A DNA stretch of 64,000 bases from Albifimbria verrucaria. Taxonomy: Eukaryota > Ascomycota > Sordariomycetes > Hypocreales > Stachybotryaceae. Numbering within the stretch: position 1 is the first letter of the stretch; every line of letters begins with the position of its first letter. Shown here in pieces: positions 34,328 through 45,569 of the stretch. The position numbers and the translations under genes are program-made. Where the stretch lies: assembly GCA_020081605.1 (NCBI GenBank), contig JAHREC010000041.1, positions 62,001 through 126,000 on the forward strand. Direction: 5' to 3'. The notes below the pieces were generated by a model. The model did not search any database. It saw only the letters and a program-made list of their open reading frames with translations, and was not told the origin of the DNA.

Positions 34328-35691
34328 AAAAGCCAAAGAAGAATAACTCGACTGGACGTTGGAAAAAGTACAACTCGCCCGGATGCCAAGACGCATTCTC
34401 CTTTCCTGTGTACTTATCCCGCTGTGGGATGTATTTGAAGCGCATTCTTGAACCCCGGACAAGCCATCTTTGCTGTAAATAATGACGTGATGTAGTTGTT
34501 GCTGGAACCAAGTACTTATTTTTGAATCCAACTTCTTAGACTTTTGCTGGAGGAAGGCTAATGCACGAAGGAGCCAGCAAAGCCCCTGGAAGCAAGTATA
34601 CGCGTACCAGCCAGGCTTGCCCATTCCGAGTGCGTCACAGAAGCTGTCGCCATTTAATTTGCGGCTTCCAGCCTCGATGAACTCGACGGAGATGTTGAAT
34701 GGTGGCAGGTCTTTCAAGAACTCCACAAAGTTATGGCAAACGATTTCAGAAGTAGGTGTGAGCCGGAGTTCATTGACCAGCATGCTTTCCATAGTGGCTT
34801 TAGCTTTTACTGTCGACTCGAAGTAACTATGGTGAGTCCCCAGTAAGTATGCCACGTATCGATATAAGGCGATGTAATCGGTAACCTCTTGCTCCCGAGG
34901 ATTCACACCCATTTGTGGTAATTGGAGCCACATGTGGTTACAGCAAAATGTGGCGATCGAATGAATAGAGTCAAGAGCGTTGACAGGAGTCCCGAGCTTC
35001 TCGATATCAAAATACTCTGGGTTAGCCTCAGCAAGTTTCATGATTCGATTGCGAACTGCTGCATGAAGAAGTCGAACACGAATGGCACTGGTATGCCCGG
35101 CACCACCAGCGTGCAGTGACTCAAGGGACTCTGAAACTTGGAGTATGAACTGAAATGTTGATAAAAGTCTTCGGCGGAGAGTCTTGATGGAGAACCCGCC
35201 CGTTCGTACAAGAATCTCCACAACGCTTGCCGAAGCTGTGTTCTCGCCTACGAAACCTTGGAGGGCAAAACCCACGATACTCGCCAACGCATACCGATAA
35301 AAGAACTTTTGTCCACGTGCCACTTGGTCCCAATCTACCCAGGCGGGTACGGTATGGACCTCATCCCAAAAAGTCTGTAGCACGGGGTCCTCGTTGTGGT
35401 GATCACGGAGCAACGTGTACATGTCGCTTGCAGCTTCGCACCCGTCCTGTTTTTGCTTCTGTGAGATTTTTTGCAGTTTCTCAACAACGGAACTACCGAG
35501 TTGATCGTACTCGTATTGCAAAGGTAGCATTTGGTCTTTGGGTATGTGTAAGTTTGTCCATTGGAAATGATAGTTGGCATATCGATATCCAGCTTCTCCA
35601 ATTTTCTCGGCCATGGTGGCCAAATAAGTGCAAAATAGAAACAAATGGCGAAGCCTGTATTGCAGTAATACCTCCAGAGTAGATTTTCCAT
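34319..35691 (-). CDS. mpaB/Lcp-type ER-bound oxygenase (DUF2236 family)
   Basis: ATG 35691 gives a membrane-anchor N-terminus (NTGFAICFYFALIWPPWP). The frame changes at A4 (TTTT at 35602-35605 on the plus strand) into a long frame to 34319. The core is typical of the mpaB/rubber-oxygenase family: VPAWVDWDQVARGQ, FFYRYALASIVGFALQGF, TGGFSIKTLRRRLLST, then AIRVRLLHAAVRNRI. Members bind heme b through a histidine and cleave isoprenoid chains; mpaB does so on a farnesyl side chain in the mycophenolic acid pathway. With the break repaired the protein is about 457 residues, normal for the family. The terpene synthase about 4 kb away makes an isoprenoid substrate plausible, but this is inference. 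The last 30 residues look unrelated to the family. Confidence 0.75.
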
Positions 35692-36531
35692 GGCATATTA
35701 TCACAGAAAATTGAGGGAGCTGTATTTTATCAGGTATTCCTGCCCACTCTCATAGTTGCCTCCCCCTCCCCTCATCTTTGCATTAGCGCAACGATTGATG
35801 TCGATACACACACTGCCAAGACATGCGCACATGCGAAGTTGGATACACAGCAGCCGCAGCCTGTTCTTTGATGCATAATGAGGGAGTGGTGTGCTGGGTG
35901 TATGCGCAATAACAGCCTCGTTCGTGTAAGTAAGGTGACTCGACCAACGCACTGCTCACGTGTGGGCCAGACCATGCGTCAAAAGGACAGCTCAATGACG
36001 AAATTGGAGCCAACTCTGCATTCATTTGACAACAATAAACAAACCAAGGAAAAATGGTTCCACTAATGTGCGGGGCATGGCTTAATGGAGGATCCCTTGC
36101 TTTGGCTTCCTAGTCACCTGCGTGTAAACTATAGCGGGAGGCCTGATTGCCGAATACATATGTTGGTGTAGCACAAGTCATAATCTCACGGTTTCAGGTC
36201 CGTATCGTTGATTTCTTCTCTGATTTCATGTGAGCAAGGATGAGGACACATATTCATATAGTCTGGCCTTCTCCATCTAGGATTTTGGATCTTCATCGTC
36301 CCTTTCTGCGAAAGTCGGAGGCTTACGTTCAGAACTGTACATACTACCAAGTCGTTCAAGTCGGGTTTTTATTTCTTCGGCAATTATGACAGTACCACAC
36401 CCTCAATCACTGCACTCTCCAACTGTAGATTATAAGACTAATAGAGTAGCTTATATCAACCGTCGAGTCTGCGCTTTCCCTCAATGCCCAACATGATTAC
36501 AGAACGCTTGTTCGCATCCAACAAGAAAATC
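35692..36531. other. gene-free stretch
   Basis: Overlapping short frames on both strands without coding character. No repeat seen. Confidence 0.35.
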
Positions 36532-37593
36532 CTATAGAACATTGCTTTCTTTCTTCTTCTCTATTTCGTCGGCGAACCTTACCTTCTTACCGGATCGTAT
36601 GATGTCTACCGAATTTCGCTTCGACGTTGCACGAGAGTGTGTGCTAGCGTCGGCAACCCAATTACTTCTATTTGATGATTTATTTGTATCTTCTTCTCTT
36701 CTTAGACGGTCAATTGTCATTTGTTGATGCATTCCTCGATACGTTCTTCGATCTATATTTCGATCATCTGTACCATAGTACGAACGCAGTCGTACTTGCC
36801 CTTTCAAATCGTCTTTAACTACCCGAGATATAATTTTATTTACCTCTGCGCTGACATCCTTCCAGCCATTCCGGACAATCGGGGCTGAGCTTTTCTTAGA
36901 CATAATGGCGAACTTATGGCAAGCCCATCCGCCATCTACATAAGTAGGTTTAGCTCCTTGTGACCAACAAGTACGTACTAGCGCGGCATCCCCAAGGCTT
37001 GGCATCCCGAGACTCAGACTTTTTCCAAAGAGCCCTTGGCTGACTATGTATTCCTGAGTAGTGTAGTTGAGTAAGACATAATCACGTTCTGGTGGAAATT
37101 GTTCTTTCAATAGATTGAAGTAATGCTGTTTGAATTCGGTCGCCTTTTGAGAAGACAACTTGTAAACAAAGAACTCAACAAGCTCTGTTAGCGAATATGT
37201 TTTTGAAGCGCATCCATAGTAGAGGGCATTGTGTCGTGGGTAGTATTCATGGAAACGGCCATTGGAATCGGGACGATAAGCCGTTGGCAATTTCGTAGAG
37301 TGGCTCCCAACACAGATGATCTGTTTCTCAGCCCAGGCTCCAAGGCAGTTATCGAATAAGATCCTGACAAGCCCAGGTATGTCATCCATCTCGATGAAAT
37401 CTTCCAAGGCAGTATTCATTTCTTCCCACTGTCCCTCGATACAGATTTCATTCAATGTCTCGCGAAGGTGCTCTCCTTCGTTTGACTTCTTGTCTCCATA
37501 TTTTTGAACAGTACCGTTTTTATCTCGAAGCTGCTCGAGGTAAGCGTCCAACGCCTGCTCAATGTATCTATCTGATGCTCTTGATCTACACAT
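36532..37593 (-). CDS. Orphan protein, 353 residues, intact
   Basis: An uninterrupted frame from ATG 37593. The N-terminal two thirds are mixed helix and strand with aromatic-rich stretches (ALYYGCASKTYSL, ELVEFFVYKLSSQ), and the C-terminal 90 residues are basic and Ser-rich (KSSNRSNW, SRATSKRNS, then SGKKVRFADEIEKKKE). The KKVRF ending resembles an RVxF-type protein phosphatase 1 docking motif, but this is a short motif and only suggestive. No signal peptide or membrane segment. A GT-like site just upstream of the ATG leaves room for an extra 5' exon. Confidence 0.55.
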   Translation of the reverse strand: MCRSRASDRYIEQALDAYLEQLRDKNGTVQKYGDKKSNEGEHLRETLNEICIEGQWEEMNTALEDFIEMDDIPGLVRILFDNCLGAWAEKQIICVGSHSTKLPTAYRPDSNGRFHEYYPRHNALYYGCASKTYSLTELVEFFVYKLSSQKATEFKQHYFNLLKEQFPPERDYVLLNYTTQEYIVSQGLFGKSLSLGMPSLGDAALVRTCWSQGAKPTYVDGGWACHKFAIMSKKSSAPIVRNGWKDVSAEVNKIISRVVKDDLKGQVRLRSYYGTDDRNIDRRTYRGMHQQMTIDRLRREEDTNKSSNRSNWVADASTHSRATSKRNSVDIIRSGKKVRFADEIEKKKESNVL

Positions 37594-38314
37594 AAAACAA
37601 TTAGCCCGTGATTTCTCAGCTGGTTATACGGCTCACAGAGGGTCAGGAAAGAAAATCAGTTTTTCTTGCAAATAGCGGCCAGCGCAATCATTGAGTAGTA
37701 TAGAACTTGTTTCTCCAGAAATTGAAAGTTGCTCCTGCCGTGTTGGGCATGTCACTCGCCAGTATTCCCCATCTAGTTATGTGTGAAGGAGGCAGCAAAT
37801 CCAGGGTAGGTACTGGTACCGGTATCTGGTTAGAAGATCTTTATGAATCCGTGAAGAGGACCCAAAATTGAATCATAAGCGTCTATTCCCGTAAACTATG
37901 TATTCATTTCGAATAGAGCCCTATCTTGAGCGATTGAGGCTATCGTTTCCAGCTTAAACGACTAGTGGAGCTTCTGGTGTCAGTATCCCAAATCGGCCCC
38001 TGATACATACGATGCATACTTTTGGACCGTAGCACTACTGATGTGGAAAACCATGGGCACAATGATGCATTTCACATCACTTCATTGTGGCTTGACTTTA
38101 TCTTACATTACCCTCGACGAAAAGGGGTCTGAGTACCGAACTTGTCAGAGTCTCACCGCAAAGGTTCCCCAAGCGGACCTAACGAAAATAGTCAGTCAAA
38201 GAGTCAACCATGCTCACTTGTGTATAAGCTCGGTGAATCCCTGCACCCGCAACTCGATCTCTTTATTCTTTGAGCCGTTACTACACACACAACACGGTTA
38301 GACAATGAAATACT
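37594..38314. other. gene-free stretch upstream of the chitinase
   Basis: No supported gene. Probably includes the chitinase promoter; an ATG in another frame (38305, ACAATGAAATAC) lies just before the chitinase start. Confidence 0.35.
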
Positions 38315-39454
38315 ATGTTTTTACCTACCATCTTGTCAGTTTTATTTGGTGCAGCGCTTGCATCGGAGCAATGTCAAGTCATAACGACAACAGTGCAGTT
38401 TAACGCAGCGCCTGCCGTGCCGCCTACCACAACGCCTGCAACAACACCAGCAACAACACCAGCAACAACGCTTGCCACAGAATTTGCAGCAACATCAGCG
38501 AAAAAACCTTGGCTTTGTTCCACCAAAGGTAAACCCGCAGGTAAAGTTCTGCAAGGATATTGGGAGAATTGGGACGGGTCGAGTGCGCACCCCTCATTCG
38601 GATGGACGCCAATCCACGACCATCAAATCCGCGATCATGGCTACAATGTTATCGCCGCTGCGTTTCCCAACCTTCTTGCCGATGGCACGGTAGTTTGGCA
38701 AAATGATTCTGGCATGAAGATTTCCACTCCGGCCGAGATGTGTCAGGCAAAAGAAGCAGGGATGACAATTCTCTTGTCCATTGGAGGAGCCAACGCAGCC
38801 GTCGATCTAAGCTCCAGCGCCATCGCCGACAAGTTCGTGGCCACCATCGTGCCGATCCTGAAGCATTACAACTTCGACGGGATCGACATCGACCTCGAGA
38901 CCGGCCTAGTCAGCAGCGGCGACATCAACAAATTGTCCACTTCCCAAGCCAACCTGATTCGCATCATCGACGGCATCCTTGATGAGATGCCCTCTGACTT
39001 TGGCTTGACCATGGCACCAGAAACCGCATATGTGACAGGCGGTAGCGCTCAATACCAGGGCATCTGGGGTTCTTACCTGCCCATCATAAAGAGGTATCTT
39101 GATAGTGGACGGCTCTGGTGGCTCAACATGCAGTATTACAACGGTCAGATGTACGGTTGCGCGGGTGACTCCTATCCAGCTGGCACCATGGAGGGGTTTA
39201 TCGCACAGACGGATTGCTTGAATCAAGGTCTTGAGATTCAAGGCACGATGATTCGCGTTCCTTATGACAAGCAAGTGCCTGGTCTTCCGGCGCAGCCTGG
39301 CGCTGCTGGTAGCGGCTACATGAGCCCGATCTTGGTTGGGGAGGTTTGGGATCATTACAGGGGCGCGCTAAAAGGCATGATGGCATGGTCCATCAATTGG
39401 GATGGGTCAAACGACTGGACGTTTGGCAATAATCTCAAGGGACGGTTAGGATGA
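38315..39454 (+). CDS. Secreted GH18 chitinase
   Basis: A single intact frame of 379 residues. Residues 1-17 are a signal peptide (MFLPTILSVLFGAALAS). Residues 36-60 form a Thr/Pro linker with repeated PATT units. The catalytic domain begins about residue 75 (GKVLQGYWENWDG). It contains SIGG at about 155-158 and the GH18 signature FDGIDIDLE at 187-195, with Glu195 the acid/base. MAPET, the MQYYN segment and a late tryptophan (GMMAWSINWDGS) are also in place. The layout resembles bacterial-type GH18 enzymes found in some fungi, without a visible chitin-binding module. It should hydrolyse chitin in the wall or in arthropod or fungal substrates. Confidence 0.9.
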   Translation: MFLPTILSVLFGAALASEQCQVITTTVQFNAAPAVPPTTTPATTPATTPATTLATEFAATSAKKPWLCSTKGKPAGKVLQGYWENWDGSSAHPSFGWTPIHDHQIRDHGYNVIAAAFPNLLADGTVVWQNDSGMKISTPAEMCQAKEAGMTILLSIGGANAAVDLSSSAIADKFVATIVPILKHYNFDGIDIDLETGLVSSGDINKLSTSQANLIRIIDGILDEMPSDFGLTMAPETAYVTGGSAQYQGIWGSYLPIIKRYLDSGRLWWLNMQYYNGQMYGCAGDSYPAGTMEGFIAQTDCLNQGLEIQGTMIRVPYDKQVPGLPAQPGAAGSGYMSPILVGEVWDHYRGALKGMMAWSINWDGSNDWTFGNNLKGRLG

Positions 39455-39626
39455 AATCCAGAGGTTTTGCCATGAATATCTTCATTTTTTTAATTTTTTT
39501 ATATTCTTCTGCATCTGAATGTCGTATATACGCAAAGTATTCGATTATTTGGTGTTTACCTATTTGATTGTTTAACTATTTGCCGTCGCATTATTTTTAC
39601 TTTACTGGTGTCCCATACTGTATGGT

Positions 39627-40962
39627 TTACACTATCAACATGTCGTCTACAGCGATTGGGCCCAATGCACTATTATTGTGGACTTTGGGTAGCAGTTTCA
39701 CTGTGCGTGATCGCTTTACGTCCATACCCCGCTTCCCAAAATACCGCTGGCTCTCATAGCTCCAGTGGAACACGCCGCTCACACACTGGGCCATACCATC
39801 GACAAACTTTTGCACATCCAAATCGACAGGGCCGATGTAGCGTGGGACCCGTTCGTACAGGTCGTAGAACCTGTTCATCTTCTCGTCTGCCAAATCCCCA
39901 GCCATGTTTATGGCATGCTGGATGCTGAGCTGGTGCTGGTGCCTGAGAATGGTCACAATATTGTGCTCGTCATCACCTACAGACTGCTCCTTGTTGTAGG
40001 ACAGAATATCCTGCAAAATTTGTAAGAAACTCATGGTTATAATCAGTGTTATCTGGAAGATAGGACGAGAAGACGAGAACTTACATTAGCTATAGAAATA
40101 AGGTCCGCCGCCAACATTTCCAACTCGCAGATGACTGGGTTCTCTCGGATGTCATCAGGGATATTGCCATCCATCTCGTAGAAAGCCATTGTACTTTGTG
40201 CGCCAGACGTGTGACGTCTTACAACAAGATATTCGTCGAGCTGAAGAATACGAGACTGGGATCGATGCTCGGCTTGTTCAACGACGGAGTCAACATAGTT
40301 AACCCACGTCGTCCAGAATCTTCTTCGAAAGGTCTCAGTAGCCGTCTTGGGGATTCTTAACCAAAACCTTGGAAGACGGTCAGTATTGGACAATACCCAC
40401 TTGCAAAGACATGCTTCAGAGAGTGAACATGGACACTTACTGTCGTGCGATTTCACCGCCAATCCATTCGTCACTGGGTCTTGGCTTATCTGGGTTGCTC
40501 ATAGCATCGATCATGACCTGGGCTTGACTCAAGACTTCTTGAGGTGATGCCTTGTCCGAGTATTCATCAAACATAAAGAAGAGGTGCATGAGGTCACACC
40601 CAGACCTGACCTGCTCTGCACAAGAAACATTTAAATACTACTCACTAACGATTGACAATGTATTAAGAGAAGCATATCTTACCACGTGTCATTCTTGCAT
40701 AGCACATTCCGGAAAGAAGATCTTTATTATTCCAAAAGTCAGCCTGGGATAAGATACTATTGGGTACGGATACGGCAGTGTGGGTTAACTGACTGAGCTT
40801 GCCCTTTTCGTGAACGAGATTCTGTGTCTCACGGTCAAACGCCGTGAAGCTTGCAGACCATTTCAAGCATTCTTGTTCTACCTCAACGAGGTACGGGCTC
40901 ACGAGTCGAGGCCACCTCCAGCTGGTTTCGAGCTCTGGGAGATTGATCGCTTGGCCACTCAT
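39627..40962 (-). CDS. Class I sesquiterpene synthase, four exons, intact
   Basis: Exons (minus strand) 40962-40683, 40615-40441, 40367-40085 and 40010-39627 join across introns of 67, 73 and 74 nt with GTAAGA/GTAAGT donors; phases 1, 2 and 0 all match, giving 373 residues. The aspartate-rich metal motif is FMFDEYSD just after RSGCDLM. The second metal motif is NDILSYNKE, matching ND-x2-S-x3-E, formed across the third intron. The C-terminal Arg-Tyr pair is in [10 protein letters not shown]. The family cyclises farnesyl diphosphate with Mg2+. It is closest in style to the fungal cadinene/muurolene-like or trichodiene-unrelated synthases, but product cannot be read from sequence. A P450 starts 1.07 kb away in the opposite direction. 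Confidence 0.92.
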
Positions 40963-42035
40963 CTTTCAAGTGAGAACTGAAGAACATGTGATTAGGGGAA
41001 TGAAAAGAACTGCCGTAGGCATCTTCAAATACTGAGACATGAATCCGACTATGGACAGTAGTCCACACCGTTTGTGATATCATGTTGAACCAGGCGTTAT
41101 CGTCTCAACCCAGGCTAATGGTGGTTCCACAGGATGGAAGCCCACCTTGCATGGTGACCATCGGTGGGATTGTGGATAACCCCTGGTTCGTGCGCGTTTT
41201 AATGGCCAAGTAGGGACGAGCATATTTACACATCGGACAACTGACCATTTCACGATGCGACAGCCCATGGTGTGGTTACATTTCAGTAGATGCATAGTTA
41301 AGGTTTTGGACGAGTAATTTACTTTAATCAAGGCCTATCCTAGAATAATGATTTCATACATCACCGGAATATACGGTATAATTAAAGTCATTCTACATGT
41401 TTTATTTGTTTTAACCATTGTATCGGTGATTGTTTGGTGCTGTGATGATCCTGATGAAAGAGAACAGCCTTTTTGATGCACTACACTGAATGTGGGGTCG
41501 AGATATTGGATCGTTCTTGTCTACCGGGGGTGGTGGTTTTGTAAAATGGCTAACGTTAGTTGCCCAGCATATAGTGTCTCATGAAGATTCAGCTCTCCGG
41601 ACCCATGGCTTCGAGTCTATGCATGCAAGCCTGCACCACATAGGTCACAAGCGTCATCGACCAAAGACTTCACGTCTTCAAACTTGGCTCGAAACGGGTA
41701 AGATCTTCAGAACACCATGGAAGAAGAGATGCCTCCCCGGTATCTCCGGTGAATACAGACGCCTAGCTCAGATGTTGTGTATCGGGGGCCCTCATACCGA
41801 GAAAACAGGCCTAGCATATACTGTGTACAACACTGTATCATTCCAAGGACTTCGTTTAGGCAAGCAACTCGGATAGATCTTAACTGCTTGACCGCATCCT
41901 ACTTCGCTAACAACGCGGGGTGCCACTGCGGTGGAGATCAATATAAAACCTCAATGTTCTTGCCACTGGCTTTCCGAAAAAAATCTCTGCCCTAACCTTG
42001 ATGTGACGTTCGAACCAAAGCACCAGGTCGCCATC
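40963..42035. promoter_or_regulatory. divergent intergenic region, terpene synthase / P450
   Basis: A 1,073-bp region between two divergently transcribed, intact biosynthetic genes; a shared bidirectional promoter is likely. Short frames inside look non-coding. I could not identify a specific regulator site. Confidence 0.45.
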
Positions 42036-43761
42036 ATGGTCTCGGTAAACATGGCGGTTGTTGAAGGGCTGACCGCTCAGAGCAAGTTGTCTCTACAACA
42101 CATTCTCTTCATGGCCGCGGCCTCGTGTGTTGTTTACATGATAGCGAATGCTGTTTACTCGGTCACGCTACACCCTCTGGCCAGGTTCCCGGGGCCGCTC
42201 TACACATCCTTGAGCTGCCTTCCTTATTGGAAAGCTTGCATCACGGGCCAACAAGTAAAATGGATGCAAAAGCTCCACTCTCGGTACGGCCCCGTGGTTC
42301 GCTATGGCCCCAACGAGCTGAGTTATGTGGATCAAGACTATACCGCTTGGAAAGCGATCCACGGCCACGAAAAGGGCGGCAGAGAGTTCCCCAAAGCCAA
42401 GGAGTGGTTCGTAGCTCCTTACAATGGTGAGTTCCTGCGCTAGCGGGGATAACAAGCAATGAATAGTATGACCTACGTTCTAACAGTTTCAGGCGTCTAT
42501 GGCATCAACACTGCGCCTGCGCACGAAGACCATCGCCGCTTCCGTCATGCTTTTGCCCCGGCTTTCTCGGAGCGGGCTCTCAAGCGGCAGGAACCAATCT
42601 TTCAGAAGAATACGGATCTCCTGATCTCAACGTTGAGCCAGGCTGCAGCTCTCCGCCAAACCGTCAACATGGTTGAAATGTACCAGCTCACCACATTTGA
42701 CATCATAGGCCACCTTACCTTTGGTGAACCACTGGGTCTGCTTCAGAGCAACACCTACTCACAGTGGGTAGAGGCTGTCTTTGATTCGATCAGGGTCATC
42801 CCGATCGCTCAGGTTATTCAATACTATCCCGTTCTCGACTTTCTCTTTAAAGTTCTGGAGCCACAATCCATCAAGCAGATGAAATACAACCACTTCAAGC
42901 ATTCTGCGGATCGTGTGGATAAGCGGCTCCAGAATGGGTCTAACGAAGCCGACATATGGAGCATGGTTCTCAATGCGAACGGTGACAAGCGATTGAGCCT
43001 GCAGGAGATGCACTCTCACGGAGATGTATTCATGCTGGCAGGAAGTGAAACCACAGGTGCATCGCGCCATCCTTAGCGACTAATGAGATAAGCCTGCTAA
43101 CAGTCTACCAACATAGGCACGGCACTCTCTGGGCTGACATATTACCTTCTCAAGAATCAAGATAAGCTCGCATTGCTGGTCAAAGAGATTCGAACTGCTT
43201 TCGGAAGCGAAACCCAGATCAATATGCAAGGCACCGCGGAGCTCCCCTACTTGAATGCTTGTAAGTGCTGTACATGCATTTGATGCCCTTCTTTCGAAGT
43301 TGTATTAACAAAACATGATAGGTATAAAGGAAGGACTTCGCTTGTATCCACCTGTCCCAGTTGGAGTTCCGAGGGTAGTGCCGACCGCGGCACTAGGCAC
43401 GACCATGCCCGGTGGCGCCGTTCCTGCTGGAACCAGGGTGTCGGTGCATCACTACGCAACGTATCGTAGTGCGGATAATTTCCGAGACCCTGATAACTTT
43501 GTCCCTGAACGTTGGCTCAATGATCCCGCCTACAGTAATGATAATCGCAGTTGCTTCAGGCCATTCGCCGTGGGTCCGCGCGATTGCATAGGCCAAAGCA
43601 TGGCCAACCATGAAATTCAGCTTATTCTTGCTCGTATTCTCTTCAAGTTTGACCTAGAAAGTGGCGATGGAAACGCGGATTGGGATGACCAGAAGGCGTT
43701 TGTGCTCTGGGAGAAGAAGCCCTTGATGGTCCGACTTACTCTAGCGTCCGGACAGGAGTGA
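42036..43761 (+). CDS. Cytochrome P450 monooxygenase, four exons, intact
   Basis: Exons 42036-42426, 42493-43056, 43117-43260 and 43322-43761, introns of 60-66 nt, all in phase, give 512 residues. An N-terminal membrane anchor (ILFMAAASCVVYMIANAVYS) precedes the proline hinge ARFPGPLY. The I-helix oxygen motif is AGSETTGT, the K-helix ExxR is KEGLRLYPP, PERW is in FVPERWL, and the heme-binding loop is FRPFAVGPRDCIGQ with the cysteine ligand. It resembles the CYP65-like fungal P450s that hydroxylate trichothecene-type terpenoids. Its divergent placement next to an intact sesquiterpene synthase makes a role in oxidising that product likely. Confidence 0.92.
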
Positions 43762-44562
43762 GGATCTCATCGTAGGACGCTTGGATTGGTTGATTCGTGG
43801 GGAAAATGGGACAGTAGAAGGTAAAATTAAAAGTTCTTCAGCCAAGCAGCATTCTAGCTGGAACATTGCAGATTGAACGATATTTTATCGTGAAGCTTTG
43901 ACTTTCAAAGCCATCAGTAGCATGATATGATGACCTTGCATGAGGTTCATGCTAAAAGTGTTGCAATTAGATACAGATCTTGGCTTTGCTGTGCCAGAGA
44001 CATGCTACCCCGCTTGGCCGCAATGGATATCTGAGCTGTGCAGGCGTATGATTACGCTTTTACTAAAATTAAAAGTGAGGAAATGCGCCATCGTTTGCTT
44101 CAAGTACAACTTTTGCACTCCCAATATCCAACTTACATAATCGGACGACGATAAATGGTGCCGTACGCATAGCTATATGAGTGGCTCCAAGCGTCTGACT
44201 GGGCGATGCTTCAGATGCCTGACTCTTGCACCACTTTTAGACACAAGGACTTGATGATCTCCAAGCAGACGGAAATAGGAGCTCGTTGACCCACTAAATT
44301 TCACCAACCTAGCAGGACTGCTCTTGTTTCAAGCTCCATCATGTTTCGGAAAAGCTCAATGCATGAGAATATATCAATTCTTCTTTGTCGTACCACTGTC
44401 ATCGTGAGTAGACCTCGAAATAAAATGTTTCCGCTTCTTATAGCCCAATGTTCAGATGTAGGACGACGTATATGTTGATTCCTACAATAAGTAGGACGCA
44501 CCTGCACACGGCCAAGTAGCAGGCTGTATACCAGATACATACATACAATACTTAATTACATA
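43762..44562. other. gene-free stretch
   Basis: Short frames only. No repeat or RNA gene seen. Confidence 0.35.
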
Positions 44563-45015
44563 ATGTTTGATCGAGAAGATGCAGTGGAAGCGCAGCTTTT
44601 AGTTCTGAACCTTTACCATCTCACAAAAGACTTAGAACTTAATGCTACATGTGATGAGAGAAGACTCCTGAACGAGACTGCTGACCTGTTGAGGCGATCC
44701 GCCGAAATCTGTCCTCAACCGTGTATCTCGGCAATACTGGAAAAGGAAGTTGAAGCCCAGTTCAAATGGGCCAAGTTATACCTAGATCACCAGAAAAGCT
44801 TAGCGCGTCAAATGCTCTATCCAAATGCTGATGAGACTCTTCTTTGCCGCTTCGCAAGCGAAGCGTTGGAGGGTGCGCTATTAATTAGTGAGATTGTTGA
44901 CCTACCTCAGCAACAACAGTGGAAGACGGCCAGATACAGCACATACAGCACAAGGAAAGACAACTCGATAAATGTGGGGAGTGGAGACAGAATGAGTATT
45001 AATCTGTTATACTGA
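44563..45015 (+). CDS. Small orphan protein, 150 residues
   Basis: An intact frame from ATG 44563. The first 120 residues are helical and charged (AQLLVLNLYHLTKDLEL, then CDERRLLNETADLLRRS and LEKEVEAQFKWAKLYLDHQK), suggesting a helical bundle or coiled coil. The tail is low-complexity (TARYSTYSTRKDN). No signal peptide. It lies upstream of a cyclin-like gene in the same direction. No family recognised. Confidence 0.45.
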   Translation: MFDREDAVEAQLLVLNLYHLTKDLELNATCDERRLLNETADLLRRSAEICPQPCISAILEKEVEAQFKWAKLYLDHQKSLARQMLYPNADETLLCRFASEALEGALLISEIVDLPQQQQWKTARYSTYSTRKDNSINVGSGDRMSINLLY

Positions 45016-45560
45016 GGTATACATAGTAAGAAAGATACTGCATCACGAATGTTGGGTGATTCTGACAATAGTGTTATCTTATGTACATGCCACCCTTACA
45101 GGGCGCATCATGGCTAGGTTTGAAAGAGAAATCCTCCAGAAAACATGCAAAATGCGCAAGTACAATAAAACACATAGAATATCTGTATCATTGTACCCAT
45201 ACTTAGGGCCCCTTTCACAGTAGCCAAAGAGTGAAGTCTGCTGGCACTCACATGTGTGGTGTCGAATGTGACCAAGCCAACCAGAACATAATCCGGTCCC
45301 CACCCCGCGTCTTCCCATCGCTCTCGCACCATCGTAGGCAGCATACCGGAGAGGACCGCCTGTTTCCCATGCTAACTGGATTTGAACATGAGAAGCTATA
45401 CCACGAGCATGTACGGTACATGGAATAAAAATACCTCTTGTAATGGAGTCGATATTCCAATTCCCTTTACCTTCATTATTAAATGATCCTACACCCAGTA
45501 TGTATCGTACCGGTCTGCTGGTATGCTCCGACGATTGTGTTTATAGAGCCTTTGCAGGCG
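45016..45560. other. gene-free stretch
   Basis: Contains the poorly resolved 5' part of the following cyclin locus from about 45480 on. No other gene supported. Confidence 0.3.
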
Positions 45561-45569
45561 TCAATCAAG

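Noticed and set aside
38740..39386. Several frames antisense to and inside the chitinase
   Set aside because: They are shadows of a long, well-conserved GH18 frame.
40347..40547. Plus-strand frame within the terpene synthase
   Set aside because: Antisense shadow; the synthase exon structure on the minus strand is fully supported.
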